From Pontibacter sp. G13 (GTDB lineage: Bacteria > Bacteroidota > Bacteroidia > J057): a stretch of DNA of 64,000 nt. The stretch covers positions 4,891,001 through 4,955,000 of the forward strand of contig NZ_CP134696.1 of NCBI RefSeq assembly GCF_031851795.1, in the 5' to 3' direction. The notes beneath the pieces are model-generated. The model had not been told where the DNA came from and searched no databases. It saw only the letters and a list, made by a program, of their open reading frames with translations. Positions 16,735 to 26,443 of this stretch are shown piece by piece. Position numbers and translations under genes: made by a program. Within the stretch, counting starts at the first letter, position 1. Every line of letters begins with the position of its first letter.

Positions 16735-17637
16735 ATGCTACACGTGTTCCATTCAGATCGGTACGTACCCACACTGCCCGATGGCCATCGATTCCCCATC
16801 AACAAGTACCAATTGATTCGGGAGCAGCTTTTGTATGAAGGCACACTGGCGCCCGAACAATTGACTGAAACACAGCCCATCGATCCCCGGCATATCCTCG
16901 CAGTCCATACGGAAGAGTATTGGCAAACGGCAAGCACATTGACCTTGGCTCCCCGAGCGGTTCGGAAACTGGGATTCCCACAGTCAGAAACCTTGGTCGA
17001 TCGTTCTCGACGGTCGCTACAGGGGACCTTGAGCGCTTTGGAAGCCGCCATGGAACACGGGATCGGGATGAATATCGCCGGAGGGACACACCATGCCTAC
17101 CCTGGCCACGGAGAGGGATTTTGCCTGCTCAACGATCTGGCTGTCTCCGCTCAATTTGCCTTGGATCATGGCTGGGCACAGCGGGTATTGATCGTGGACT
17201 TGGATGTACATCAGGGCAACGGCACGGCTGTCGTATTCCAGCAAGATCCCCGTGTTTTCACCTTTAGCATGCATGGCGCAGACAACTATCCTCTCCGGAA
17301 AGAACGTTCAGATCTGGACGTTGACTTGCCCACCGGAACCTCAGATCTCGAGTATCTCGGTATCCTCAAGCAACACCTTCCCGCCTTGATTTCGCAGCAT
17401 GAACCAGACGTGGTTTTGTACCAATCAGGCGTCGATATCCTCCAGGGCGATCGACTCGGCAAATTGGCAGTTTCCCACCGCGGATGTAGGGAACGGGACG
17501 AATGGGTGTTGGGACTTTGCCAAGACCACGAAATTCCTGTTGCGGTCAGCATGGGCGGTGGTTATGGTCATCGATTGGTAGATACTGTGGAGGCTCATGC
17601 CAATACCTTTCGGGTGGCTGTCGATTTATTTGATTGA
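16735..17637 (+). CDS. Histone deacetylase superfamily (acetoin utilization/class II type) deacetylase
   Basis: A 300-aa zinc amidohydrolase. Conserved residues are the tandem His119-His120 in GGTHHAYPGHGEGFC, the zinc ligands Asp157 and His159 in DLDVHQGNG, the third ligand Asp234 in SGVDILQGDRLG, and the GGGY tyrosine near 287. Bacterial homologues deacetylate acetylpolyamines, acetyl-lysines or similar substrates; the real substrate is not shown by the sequence. The frame extends to 16675, but MLHVFHSDRYVPTLPDGHRFP is the usual start. The gene stands alone; an SSAT-like acetyltransferase is encoded about 10 kb away, a weak hint at polyamines. Confidence 0.88.
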   Translation: MLHVFHSDRYVPTLPDGHRFPINKYQLIREQLLYEGTLAPEQLTETQPIDPRHILAVHTEEYWQTASTLTLAPRAVRKLGFPQSETLVDRSRRSLQGTLSALEAAMEHGIGMNIAGGTHHAYPGHGEGFCLLNDLAVSAQFALDHGWAQRVLIVDLDVHQGNGTAVVFQQDPRVFTFSMHGADNYPLRKERSDLDVDLPTGTSDLEYLGILKQHLPALISQHEPDVVLYQSGVDILQGDRLGKLAVSHRGCRERDEWVLGLCQDHEIPVAVSMGGGYGHRLVDTVEAHANTFRVAVDLFD

Positions 17638-17848
17638 TGGGATACGTTTTTGGTAAATATTCCAAGATGTAAGGGATTTCCAGTCTTTGGAGGAATCCCG
17701 TTTTGAAAATCTGGCCATTCAGCCTAGATTTCGATATCTCCGTGCCACACTGCTCACCTCGGCCAGAGATCCCCCCGTAAGTGCTCAACCAAGATTCGAC
17801 GAAGGATTGCTTTTTGTGTGAGGACAAGTAAATCTTCAACACTGACCA

Positions 17849-17875
17849 GATCTCCCGCCCAGATTCTGCGTCAGA
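17849..17875 (+). repeat. Isolated fragment related to the 189-bp tandem unit
   Basis: GATCTCCCGCCC followed by AGATTCTGCGTCAGA matches the start of the 189-bp units at 32772-33667 (type A) with two mismatches over 27 bp. The rest of the 292-bp gap between 17637 and 17930 shows no gene. Confidence 0.45.
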
Positions 17876-17929
17876 TTTTCTGCCTGAATTTGTCCGACCA
17901 CCCAAGTATGTATCCAAGCATATATCATC

Positions 17930-18595
17930 ATGCAACAAGGTCCACAAATGACCCCCAAACCCACGGGTAAAATGATGCCGGGTTTGCGCTGGAGTCTCGT
18001 TTCGGTAGGTATGATCGCGATGGCAGTAATCGTGGGATGGCTGATCTATGGAGGAGCAGAACCTTCTGTACCTGACCCCGGACCATTTTTCTTCGTGGGG
18101 GAAGAAGACAATTTCTATGAAAACCCCGCCAATTGGCAGCCCAGTTATCCCGGAACTAACATTGCCTCCAACCAAAAGGTAGTCATTCAGGAACCAGTCT
18201 ACCTCACGGGCTATGATCTCTCGATCCTCGGGACCATACAGATTGCCATTGATGCAGAAGTTTTCTCTGCCGAAAATGGAATCTCCGTGTTGAAGGATGG
18301 CCTCCTTATTAATGAAGGCTCCATGATTCTGCACCATCTGGATCTTGCAGGAGAATTGACCAATCGACAGACGGGAAGTATTGTGGTGAAGCAGCTCAAA
18401 GCCGCTGAAATAGCCAAAACTCGGAACCTCAAAGGTGGCGAAATGGAGGTGTCCCAGCTGCTCCAAAACCTCGGCAATTTCGAGAATTATGGAATCTGCA
18501 AAGTTGGAGATACCCTTGACCAACATGGTTCCTTCCGAAATATGACAGGCAGCGAACTCTACGTCAAAGGCGAGGCGGTCATGCTTGAAGATTGA
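17930..18595 (+). CDS. Membrane-anchored protein with beta-solenoid-like exported domain
   Basis: A 221-aa protein I cannot assign to a family. A cytosolic tail of about 20 residues is followed by one hydrophobic helix (about 22-42, VSVGMIAMAVIVGWLIYGG) and an exported domain. The exported part begins NFYENPANWQPSYPG, which resembles the repeat opening seen in some secreted Bacteroidota proteins. It continues with short regularly spaced hydrophobic strands suggesting a beta-helix (GTIQIAIDAE, GLLINEGSMI, GSIVVKQLKA, LQNLGNFENYG). It converges on the next gene with only 9 bp between the stop codons. Confidence 0.65.
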   Translation: MQQGPQMTPKPTGKMMPGLRWSLVSVGMIAMAVIVGWLIYGGAEPSVPDPGPFFFVGEEDNFYENPANWQPSYPGTNIASNQKVVIQEPVYLTGYDLSILGTIQIAIDAEVFSAENGISVLKDGLLINEGSMILHHLDLAGELTNRQTGSIVVKQLKAAEIAKTRNLKGGEMEVSQLLQNLGNFENYGICKVGDTLDQHGSFRNMTGSELYVKGEAVMLED

Positions 18596-18604
18596 CCCGC
18601 TCCC

Positions 18605-20308
18605 TTATTTCCCCGCAGCCTGATCCATCGCCTGCTCGACCTTACGTTTGCTAGGCAATTCATCTCCTTTCAATAGAATCGTTCCTGTTTGGCCCAGCAA
18701 CACAAAATAAGGAGAACCCGTCACCCCATAGGCCTGCGCGATAGAAGAGGCTACCCCTGTCCCCAACCTTAGATGATCCCCAACATAAAGCCCCTTCTTC
18801 CGGATATCGGCGCGCCACTGTTCCTCGCTCGGTTCCAGTGAAACTAATATCAGAGCAATCGGCTTGTCCGCATAGGTTTTGGCCAGTTTCCTTGCACGCA
18901 GCAGATCTCCAATCCCGGGCTTGAATTCATGATCCCAGAATCCGATGATTACGGGCGTGCCAGCGTATTGATCGAGAAGTTGCTTGAGGCGCTGCCTCGC
19001 CAATTCATCTTGAAGAGCAGGGGTGGAACCCGTACCGTTGGCCAAGGCAAATTGATCCTCCAGCGGCACGCGTGCATCTAGATCCCGCGCAATTTGAGAT
19101 TCCAGCGGAGTGGCCTTCAGCACGGAATAATTCTCCCAAAATGCTTCATCGAACTTCATTTCCTGCATCTTCTCCCGAGAGGGTTGCCGGCCTGTGAATG
19201 GCTGAAAACCTGTCAGTTGGATTTCATTGACCATGATTTCGACATGATGATCGTGGTAAGTTGTGGAACCAGTTTGTCCCTCAGAGTCCAACCAATGCGC
19301 GGTTCGTCTTCCGGCATTGAGCAAATGATGGAGATAGAGCTTGCCTCCCATGGATTGGAAGCTGCATACTTCATGCGTGGTCTGGACGATGCGCCGTTGC
19401 TGAAATTTGAATCGCCGCATAGTTTGGGTTTCCATTTTGACCAAGGCAAAATCTATCGCCCGCACATATACCTGTGCATCGTACAGCTTTCCGCCCACCC
19501 ATCCATTCACGGTGACCTGATAGACGACCTGCCCTTGCCAGATGGTGGTGTCTGCATATTCGCAGGAAAAATCATCGTCGTACAGATGCTTGCTCAGGAC
19601 GCTCCGAAAACTGCTGGCATCTATTTCAAGGGTTTGATTGAGCGCAATGGGTACGTGTTGATATGCAGAAAACCGAGTGAAGTCCAGAGACTTGCGGAGT
19701 TGGGTGAGCCGGAGCTCCAATTTGTCCGAGGTCTTGCCATATCTGCGAGGGTGGCCTTTGGTGTCATAGACATCGACGGCAGCTTCGATCAATCGGCCAT
19801 AGGAACCATCTTCATCACAGTAGTGTCTATAAAAGGTTTTGAGCAAATGGGGTAGATCTGCATGCGTTTCGGAAATGGCATCCAAACTTCTGCCGACCAT
19901 CTCACGGGCGGTCAGTTCTGTGGCAAAAATATCTACAGCATCCAGCACAAGAGCTTGGGGATTCAAGGGGAATTGGAGGGGTTCCCCGATTTGGTCGATC
20001 GTAACGTGAAATTGCTGAGCGGCATATCCCATACTGGAGATCTCCAAAGTCAGCGAGGCGGAATCTTCTGGCCATGAAAGAGAAAACTCCCCGCCGATAT
20101 TGGCAAGGGTGCCAAGGCCCGTACCTGCAATCCTGATTCCGACATAGGAGATGGGGGATTGGTTCCCAGCATCTACGACTGTTCCTGTCAGGAATGGAGA
20201 TTGTGCAGACAATGGATGGAAGAAGCTGAGGCCCAAGAGCGCTAGCAGGAGCTTCAACTGAAAGGACTTGAAAAATGTGAATATGCTTGCTTCCGCAAAT
20301 TTTTTCAT
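18605..20308 (-). CDS. Secreted protein with carboxypeptidase-regulatory-like domain and thioredoxin-like domain lacking CxxC
   Basis: A 567-aa exported protein. A signal peptide ends near residue 35 (FFHPLSAQS). Residues about 38-115 are a CarboxypepD_reg-like beta-sandwich (LTGTVVDAGNQSPISYVGI). A central region of about 300 residues of unknown type follows. The last 130 residues look like a TlpA/thioredoxin fold (PVIIGFWDHEFKPG, then GVTGSPYFVLLGQTGTIL with the cis-Pro loop). The redox CxxC is absent: WDHEFKP stands in its place. It should therefore not act as a disulfide reductase and may be a binding or scaffold domain. It is transcribed alone. Confidence 0.75.
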   Translation of the reverse strand: MKKFAEASIFTFFKSFQLKLLLALLGLSFFHPLSAQSPFLTGTVVDAGNQSPISYVGIRIAGTGLGTLANIGGEFSLSWPEDSASLTLEISSMGYAAQQFHVTIDQIGEPLQFPLNPQALVLDAVDIFATELTAREMVGRSLDAISETHADLPHLLKTFYRHYCDEDGSYGRLIEAAVDVYDTKGHPRRYGKTSDKLELRLTQLRKSLDFTRFSAYQHVPIALNQTLEIDASSFRSVLSKHLYDDDFSCEYADTTIWQGQVVYQVTVNGWVGGKLYDAQVYVRAIDFALVKMETQTMRRFKFQQRRIVQTTHEVCSFQSMGGKLYLHHLLNAGRRTAHWLDSEGQTGSTTYHDHHVEIMVNEIQLTGFQPFTGRQPSREKMQEMKFDEAFWENYSVLKATPLESQIARDLDARVPLEDQFALANGTGSTPALQDELARQRLKQLLDQYAGTPVIIGFWDHEFKPGIGDLLRARKLAKTYADKPIALILVSLEPSEEQWRADIRKKGLYVGDHLRLGTGVASSIAQAYGVTGSPYFVLLGQTGTILLKGDELPSKRKVEQAMDQAAGK

Positions 20309-20593
20309 ACCTCGAGTTTCAAAAAGTAAGAATCCTGAAGATTCAGCGTAGGATGCCGATCATCCACCACTTACCCACATGTAATACCCACATCCCTAAC
20401 GCCTGCAAGACTACCTCAGGCAATGCCCTGTGGATTACCTCCCCCGAAATGTGGATAAAGGTCAAAAGGTTTGAGCGTAAGGATTGTTTGGATCACCACA
20501 TCACTGATCTGACGGGATGATGTAATTTGGGGGTAGAAACTAGGACAATCTCTGGACTTCACCTCCCAATTTACTTCTGACCGATAGCATATT

Positions 20594-22447
20594 ATGACTC
20601 GTTCAGCCTACGGTTTTAACCGATATCGGCTGAGGGTGCGGCTACTTATTGCCTCCGTTTTGGTGGCAACTGTCATAGTACTAGCCCTGTATCTGGTGAT
20701 CGCATATCGATTCCGTTCTCAAACGGCCAATCAGCATGCGCATGATCAGTTGCATGCGGTGACCGCTGTGATGACCGCTCAACTCAGCCAACAGTTGCCT
20801 CAAGACGCTCAACGCTCGCTCAATCAGTTTGAGTTTCCCCCAAGTGCGCTAGATAAGCCTACCGATGTGGCTTCGTATTCAATTGAAATTGTGCCTCCCG
20901 AAACCCCCTCTTTCGCTATGGGAAGCGTCAATTCAAGCGACCTTCAGCTCTATGCTGACCCTCTGGATAGATCCTTCTCTTCTTTCGAATACATCCACAC
21001 AGGGAATCAAACTTATTGGCAGATCCGCCAACCGTTCGTTTTTCAAACTACATACACACCAGCCGTTTTGCAACTCAAGATGCCTGCAAGGCCCGTTCAA
21101 AGATGGGTCTGGGAGGGAGCTATCTGGGAATGGTTATTTGCCGTTTCCCTCACACTTTTTCTTGGGTTTCTATTGATTGGGTTGTCGGGATTTTTCCTCC
21201 CATCTGAACGAGAACTCACCTATTTGACGACGGTATCGGTTCGCAGAAGGACCCAAAGATTGTTGGATCAGCTTTTTCAGGCTAAATGGGAAACCGCACA
21301 GAAAGATCGTTTTGTGGCGGCTGTGAGTCATGAGATCCGCAATCCTGTGGGGTCTATTTTGGGGATTGCGGACAACCTTTCGCAAACCACTCAAGATCCC
21401 GCCACGCGCCAAATGGCCAAGATCATTCATGCTTCCGGGGAAAATCTCAAGCACTTGTTGAATGATATCGTGGATATGGACAAAATCCGCGCTGGGAAAT
21501 TTTCGATAGAGCCACGAGCCTTTTTCCTACGAGAGGAGATGGATCGTGCCTTGAAAGGATTGACCCATCAAGCCCAGTTCAAGGGATTGACATTCACGCT
21601 TTGGATTGACGAACGAATTCCAGATCAACTCTGGGCGGATGTGGATCGCGTCAAGCAGGTCCTCACCAATCTCGTGGGCAATGCCGTGAAATTCACCACG
21701 AAGGGCGAAATCAGAATTCGGATATCCGCAGAATTTTTAGAGGGATATCCTACCAAACTCATGTGTACGGTATCGGATACGGGAGCGGGAGTGCCCTTGG
21801 AAGATCAGCCACTCGTGTTCAAATCCTATGAGCAAGTAAGCCCTCAGCACCGACTAGTTTCGGAAGGAGCCGGACTTGGACTAGCCATTTCGCAGCAGTT
21901 GGTGGATATGATGGGCGGAAGAATAGGCATGGTCAGTCCCGGTACTTTGATGGGGTCGGGTGAAATGCCAGGTAGCGATTTCTGGTTTCAAATTCCGGTA
22001 AGGTTGCCAGATCCTGAGAATCTTGCACAAACAGCTTCTGAGCATAACAAAACCCAATTGCCACGAGGCACCCGGATTTGGATTGCCGAAGACGACCCTG
22101 TGGTACAGCTCGTCACCCGGCAGAGTTTAATTTTGATGGGGGCGGTCGTGAAAGTGGCTTCGAATGGTCAGGAGATACTGGATTTGTGGGAAAAAGATCG
22201 ACCTGATTTGATCTTGATGGATGTGCGGATGCCCGGTCTAGACGGGATTCAGGCTACGCAATTGATCCGGGAATCGGGGGATATGGCATTGCCGATCATC
22301 GGATTGACTGCCAATGCATTCCAAGCCGATCTTCAGGCTTGTCTAGCTGCGGGAATGAATCACGTAGTGATCAAACCATTCGAAGCACCAGGACTGTATC
22401 AAATGATTATGCAGGCACTTTCTCCTTCACATATTTTGAAAACTTGA
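20594..22447 (+). CDS. Hybrid sensor histidine kinase/response regulator
   Basis: A 617-aa membrane sensor kinase. Two transmembrane helices (about 17-37 and 179-201) enclose a periplasmic sensor domain of about 140 residues without a recognisable family. The HisKA domain has phospho-acceptor His246 in FVAAVSHEIRNP. The HATPase_c domain shows the N box (NLVGNAVKFT) and G boxes (DTGAGVP, GAGLGLAIS). A C-terminal receiver domain has Asp543 in LILMDVRMPG and Lys594 in VIKPF. No DNA-binding output domain is present and no partner regulator is adjacent, so it probably signals through an HPt protein or another regulator. The ligand is unknown. Confidence 0.9.
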   Translation: MTRSAYGFNRYRLRVRLLIASVLVATVIVLALYLVIAYRFRSQTANQHAHDQLHAVTAVMTAQLSQQLPQDAQRSLNQFEFPPSALDKPTDVASYSIEIVPPETPSFAMGSVNSSDLQLYADPLDRSFSSFEYIHTGNQTYWQIRQPFVFQTTYTPAVLQLKMPARPVQRWVWEGAIWEWLFAVSLTLFLGFLLIGLSGFFLPSERELTYLTTVSVRRRTQRLLDQLFQAKWETAQKDRFVAAVSHEIRNPVGSILGIADNLSQTTQDPATRQMAKIIHASGENLKHLLNDIVDMDKIRAGKFSIEPRAFFLREEMDRALKGLTHQAQFKGLTFTLWIDERIPDQLWADVDRVKQVLTNLVGNAVKFTTKGEIRIRISAEFLEGYPTKLMCTVSDTGAGVPLEDQPLVFKSYEQVSPQHRLVSEGAGLGLAISQQLVDMMGGRIGMVSPGTLMGSGEMPGSDFWFQIPVRLPDPENLAQTASEHNKTQLPRGTRIWIAEDDPVVQLVTRQSLILMGAVVKVASNGQEILDLWEKDRPDLILMDVRMPGLDGIQATQLIRESGDMALPIIGLTANAFQADLQACLAAGMNHVVIKPFEAPGLYQMIMQALSPSHILKT

Positions 22448-22529
22448 ATTTTGGGATTCTGATTGGCAACTTGGCACCCGATTGCCCAGGGTATGGGTAC
22501 GCTTGCTTGACTGTCAATCACATTGCATC

Positions 22530-23477
22530 ATGATACTCTACAATACCAAGAATTGGTCTGCGACCTTTTTCAAGATTTCGATCTTCTTCCGAAATTCCTA
22601 CAACCATAAGGCACTGCTCATTTCCCAGCTTTTGATCATCAGCTATGCCAGTCTGATTACTTGGCTGAACTTGGAGGTTCCAAGCTTGGGATTCAAATTC
22701 GGGATCGATCCGATTTTCTTCTCCATGATCGGATTGATCCTTTCTCTTTTCTTGGTATTTCGAGTGAATACTGCCTACGCTAAATGGTGGGAAGGAAGGC
22801 AGCAATGGGGAGCTTTGGTGAATGTATGCCGGAGTCTGGCATCCCACATGGACATTCTCCTTCCAACCTCAGATCGTGAAATGCGCGCCTACTATGCTTC
22901 ACAGATCGCCAATTTCCCTTTGGTACTCAAGCTCCATCTCCGTGAACAGGCACTTCCAGAGGGAGATTTGGGGCTTCCTGAGCAGGAATTAGCCGAATTG
23001 AAAGATGCATTGCATAAGCCGATGTGTACAGCTAATCAGCTCACGCGGGGCATCCACCAGATGGCTCGGAATGAAGAAATGGATGGCTTTGACAAGCGTA
23101 CCCTCAAGGAATTGATCGATTCGCTGATCAACATTCTAGGTGCTTGTGAACGGATCAAGAATACCCCCATTCCCTTCTCTCATGCGGATTTCGTCAAGCG
23201 TCTGATTTTGATCTATGGATTGGCCTTGCCATTCGGATTGATGGATTCCTTTGGGTACATGACCATTCCAGCGGCAGCCTTGATCTTTTACGCATTGGTG
23301 GGCCTGGAGATGATTTCCGAGGAAATCGAAAATCCCTTCGGCGAGGACAACAATGACCTTCCGCTCAGTACATTGGCCAATACCATTTGCCTGAATGTCC
23401 ATGAAGTTCTGGCGGTGCCTTTTGAGCCTGCTCCGACTCCAGATCTTCCTCAGCGAGCATTGAAGGTTATCGATTAA
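22530..23477 (+). CDS. Bestrophin family ion channel
   Basis: A 315-aa inner-membrane protein of the bestrophin (UPF0187) family, pentameric ion channels. Characteristic regions are SQLLIISYASLITWL, FRVNTAYAKWWEGRQQWGALVN (a family hallmark; the Trp-Trp-Glu motif is intact) and the C-terminal GLEMISEEIENPFGEDNNDLPL. Bacterial members such as that of Klebsiella conduct cations; selectivity cannot be read here. The frame is open from 22482; MILYNTKNWSATFFK at 22530 fits the family start. It follows the histidine kinase by 82 bp with no obvious terminator and could be cotranscribed. Confidence 0.9.
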   Translation: MILYNTKNWSATFFKISIFFRNSYNHKALLISQLLIISYASLITWLNLEVPSLGFKFGIDPIFFSMIGLILSLFLVFRVNTAYAKWWEGRQQWGALVNVCRSLASHMDILLPTSDREMRAYYASQIANFPLVLKLHLREQALPEGDLGLPEQELAELKDALHKPMCTANQLTRGIHQMARNEEMDGFDKRTLKELIDSLINILGACERIKNTPIPFSHADFVKRLILIYGLALPFGLMDSFGYMTIPAAALIFYALVGLEMISEEIENPFGEDNNDLPLSTLANTICLNVHEVLAVPFEPAPTPDLPQRALKVID

Positions 23478-23572
23478 CTTGTAGAGCAGCGATTTTCCCG
23501 CATTTCGATACAAGATCCAACCTTCCCGAGAGGTTTACGTGGAAATCTAAGCGTTTTCATGGTTATTGAATT

Positions 23573-25108
23573 ATGCCTATGGGAAAGAAGTTCCAAATAT
23601 TGTTTATGATGCTGCTTGGCACGCTCGGCAGCTATCAGGCTGGGTATGCGCAAGAGGCGGAAGTGGAATTACCCCCTTGGGCGCGGGCGTTAAGTCCAGC
23701 GGAACTTCAGGAGGATTGGGATTCGTTGCAGCAATGGATTCTGCATACGCCTGTAGATCCATTTGCCTACCAGTCCCATTCGCAGTGGGATTCATTGGTT
23801 GCGGGAATTGATAGCCAGTTAACCGACTCCCTAGATAATGTGGCATTTTTCCAATTGGTAAATCCGGTCCTTTCGCAGATGGGCGATGTCCATACGCGTA
23901 TTTGGGTGCCGCGCGGATTCAGCCACTATGTCTGGAATGATGGCTTTTTCCTTCCGATGGTGGTGGAAGAGCTTTCTGGAAAGATGTATGTCATGCAAAG
24001 TAGGGGAGGGGTCATTCCTCCTGGTAGCCTTTTGCTTGAAGTCAATGGGGTTTCCGGTGATTCGATCAGGGAAATGCTTCACAGACACGCCTACACGGAT
24101 GGTCGTATCCATTCCACCCGAAATGTCCTACTGGAAGAATCGTTTTATGCGCAGCTTCCCATGGTGCTCGACATCGACACGTTGAACGAAGTGAAGGTTC
24201 AACTGCCTCAAATGGATGAGGATAGCCTGATCGAGGTCAAGGGAGAGCGACTCAATATTCCAACTGCCAAGATCGCCCGGAAAAAAAGGAAGGAGGCAAA
24301 GGTCCCCTATGATCACATTTGCCATCTCGACTATGTGTCTGGGGATTCGGTCGCGATGATGACGATCGGTTCCTTTTCCGAAGGCTCGCTAGGCAAGTAT
24401 CGGCGTTTTCTGAAAAAATCCTTCAAAGAATTGGCGGAGACTGGAACTACCCATTTGATCATTGATCTGCGGGACAACCGAGGTGGGTATTTGGAGCGTG
24501 GACCCATGCTCTATCAATACATGACCGATTCTTCCTTCAAATACATTGATGCAAGTATCGTGCGTGCCAGTCGCCTGTTCAAAAATCGTATCCAGTACAT
24601 CCTGAAATTCCCTGATTTGGCAATTTCCCTGTTTGGAGGTCAAATCGGAAAAGAATATATCTCCGGCTGGAAGACTCCGACTGGGCAATATGATACCTTG
24701 TACCATGATTGGGTGGAACCGATCAAACCCAAGCGGCAATTCTCCGGCAAGGTCTATCTCTTGGCCAATGGGGGAAGCATCTCAAACTCAAGCCTATTTG
24801 CGCACTGCTTCGTCGCCAATGGACGTGGACCGCTGATTGGCGAGCCTGTCGGGGGCACGGTTAATGGAACCTTCGGAAACTCCATTTACTTTCAACTGCC
24901 CAATTCCAGAATTACGGGCCAACTCTCTACGATTCGGGTGAATCTCAGGACGGGCGATTTCAATTACGAGCCCCTTTCCCTTGATCCTGATCATATCGTT
25001 GAGGACAAACTGGATGATCTTATCTCTGGTAAAGACACTCAGCTTCAATATATTCTGGAGCAGCTTATCGGGATTTCAGCCCTGCCAGACTCCACCATGG
25101 AAAATTAA
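23573..25108 (+). CDS. Exported S41 family peptidase
   Basis: A 511-aa secreted serine protease of the tail-specific (CtpA/TSP) clan. A signal peptide of about 26 residues ends at GYAQ. The S41 core shows HLIIDLRDNRGGYLERG (294-310) and VYLLANGGSISNSSLFAH (394-411). The nucleophile is one of the serines in GGSISNSS (about 402-407), and GEPVGGTVNG follows. Between the signal and the core lies a region with VIPPGSLLLEVNGVSG that recalls a degenerate PDZ. Such proteins in Bacteroidota degrade peptides in the periplasm. A second ATG, two codons in (23579), is an equally good start. It does not overlap its neighbours. Confidence 0.87.
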   Translation: MPMGKKFQILFMMLLGTLGSYQAGYAQEAEVELPPWARALSPAELQEDWDSLQQWILHTPVDPFAYQSHSQWDSLVAGIDSQLTDSLDNVAFFQLVNPVLSQMGDVHTRIWVPRGFSHYVWNDGFFLPMVVEELSGKMYVMQSRGGVIPPGSLLLEVNGVSGDSIREMLHRHAYTDGRIHSTRNVLLEESFYAQLPMVLDIDTLNEVKVQLPQMDEDSLIEVKGERLNIPTAKIARKKRKEAKVPYDHICHLDYVSGDSVAMMTIGSFSEGSLGKYRRFLKKSFKELAETGTTHLIIDLRDNRGGYLERGPMLYQYMTDSSFKYIDASIVRASRLFKNRIQYILKFPDLAISLFGGQIGKEYISGWKTPTGQYDTLYHDWVEPIKPKRQFSGKVYLLANGGSISNSSLFAHCFVANGRGPLIGEPVGGTVNGTFGNSIYFQLPNSRITGQLSTIRVNLRTGDFNYEPLSLDPDHIVEDKLDDLISGKDTQLQYILEQLIGISALPDSTMEN

Positions 25109-25172
25109 CGAAGGGTTCATGTAAGGAATCTGGGAAAGCATTAGTTTGCAGCAATTTCCATATCCTACCAAC

Positions 25173-26432
25173 ATGAATTTTCGCTACTTGATTTACGCAT
25201 TGGCGGGCCTTTTGACTGCCTGCCAATCCGCGACTTCACCACCTCCCGGACCGGGAACGAATGCAGATTCTTCACAGACCAAACCCTATTTGGTCATGGT
25301 GTCTATCGACGGTTTCCGCGCCAGCTATTGGGATGAATACGAATCCCCTCATTTACACAAGATCGCTAGCCAGGGGGTAAGGGCTGAAGCCATGCGCCCG
25401 AGTTATCCCGCATCGACTTTCCCCAATCATTACACCTTGGTCACGGGTATGTATCCCGGTACACATGGCCTTGTCAACAACTCCTTCTATGACGAAGAGA
25501 TGAAGGAGGCCTATTCTATGCGCGACAAGGAAAAAGTGCAGGATGGCGCATTTTATGGAGGGGTTCCGTTATGGTCCTTGGCAGAGCAGCAGCACATGGT
25601 CTCCGCCAGCTTCTTCTGGGTGGGTTCTGAGGCGGAAATTGCCGGCCACCGTCCGACCTACTACAAGCAGTATGATGGAAGCGTCTCCAATGCCGCAAGG
25701 GTAGATACCATCGGTGCGTGGTTGGAGCTTCCAGACGACCGACGGCCTCACGTGCTATTCTTGTATTTCTCCATCGTGGATTCTCGGGGCCACAGATATG
25801 GGCCTAATTCCCCAGAAGTTCAGGAGGCTATCTTGGAGGTAGATGAGCAGATCGGAAGGTTGAATGAGATTTTGGATCAGCACCGTTCGGAAGGCAAGGA
25901 CATTTCCCTCATTGTGACTGCGGATCATGGCATGTGTGATGTCGATACCGAGGACCCTGCCTATGTGGAAGATTACATCGATATCGACCAGTTTGAAGTA
26001 AGCAGAGGCAGCACATTATGGATGCTATACAGTGATGATTCCACCCAAATTGCCCAAGCCTACGCAGACCTCAAAGCCAATCCCAGCGACAAATTTGATG
26101 TGTATCTCCGCAATGAAGTCCCTGAACATCTGCATTTCCGTCATCCGACAAAGGTCGGAGATATTGTATGCATTGCGCGCGAGCCTTGGCAGTTTGCGCG
26201 AAGGATGATGGGGTATACGCCCGGGACCGGACAGCATGGATTTGATCCATACACATATTCCGATATGGGAGCCCTGTTCGTGGTGCAGTCTTCACAGCTT
26301 CCAGCGGGAACGATCATCCCGCCTTTCGACAACATCCATGTGTACCCGCTTGCTGCCCATTTGCTCCAACTGAATATCCCCACCGAGATCGATGGGGATA
26401 TAGGGATGTGGGAATCTTTGCTTTCGGAGTAA
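25173..26432 (+). CDS. Ectonucleotide pyrophosphatase/phosphodiesterase (NPP) lipoprotein
   Basis: A 419-aa alkaline phosphatase-superfamily enzyme. It begins with a lipoprotein signal peptide: lipobox LLTAC, with Cys17 as the lipidated residue. The NPP active site is clear: metal ligand Asp46 in VSIDGFRASY, nucleophile Thr82 and Asn85 in YPASTFPNHYTLVTG, and later VDSRGHRYGP and VTADHGM with the remaining Asp/His ligands. NPPs hydrolyse nucleotide or lipid phosphodiesters. As a lipoprotein it probably sits in the periplasm or at the outer membrane. The frame is open upstream from a TTG at 25146, but the ATG at 25173 places the signal peptide correctly. Confidence 0.9.
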   Translation: MNFRYLIYALAGLLTACQSATSPPPGPGTNADSSQTKPYLVMVSIDGFRASYWDEYESPHLHKIASQGVRAEAMRPSYPASTFPNHYTLVTGMYPGTHGLVNNSFYDEEMKEAYSMRDKEKVQDGAFYGGVPLWSLAEQQHMVSASFFWVGSEAEIAGHRPTYYKQYDGSVSNAARVDTIGAWLELPDDRRPHVLFLYFSIVDSRGHRYGPNSPEVQEAILEVDEQIGRLNEILDQHRSEGKDISLIVTADHGMCDVDTEDPAYVEDYIDIDQFEVSRGSTLWMLYSDDSTQIAQAYADLKANPSDKFDVYLRNEVPEHLHFRHPTKVGDIVCIAREPWQFARRMMGYTPGTGQHGFDPYTYSDMGALFVVQSSQLPAGTIIPPFDNIHVYPLAAHLLQLNIPTEIDGDIGMWESLLSE

Positions 26433-26443
26433 TCCAATATGTA

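Noticed and set aside
17546..18526. Minus-strand open frame of 326 codons
   Set aside because: It covers the 3' end of the HDAC gene and a membrane protein on the other strand, and its product has no recognisable domain or start context.
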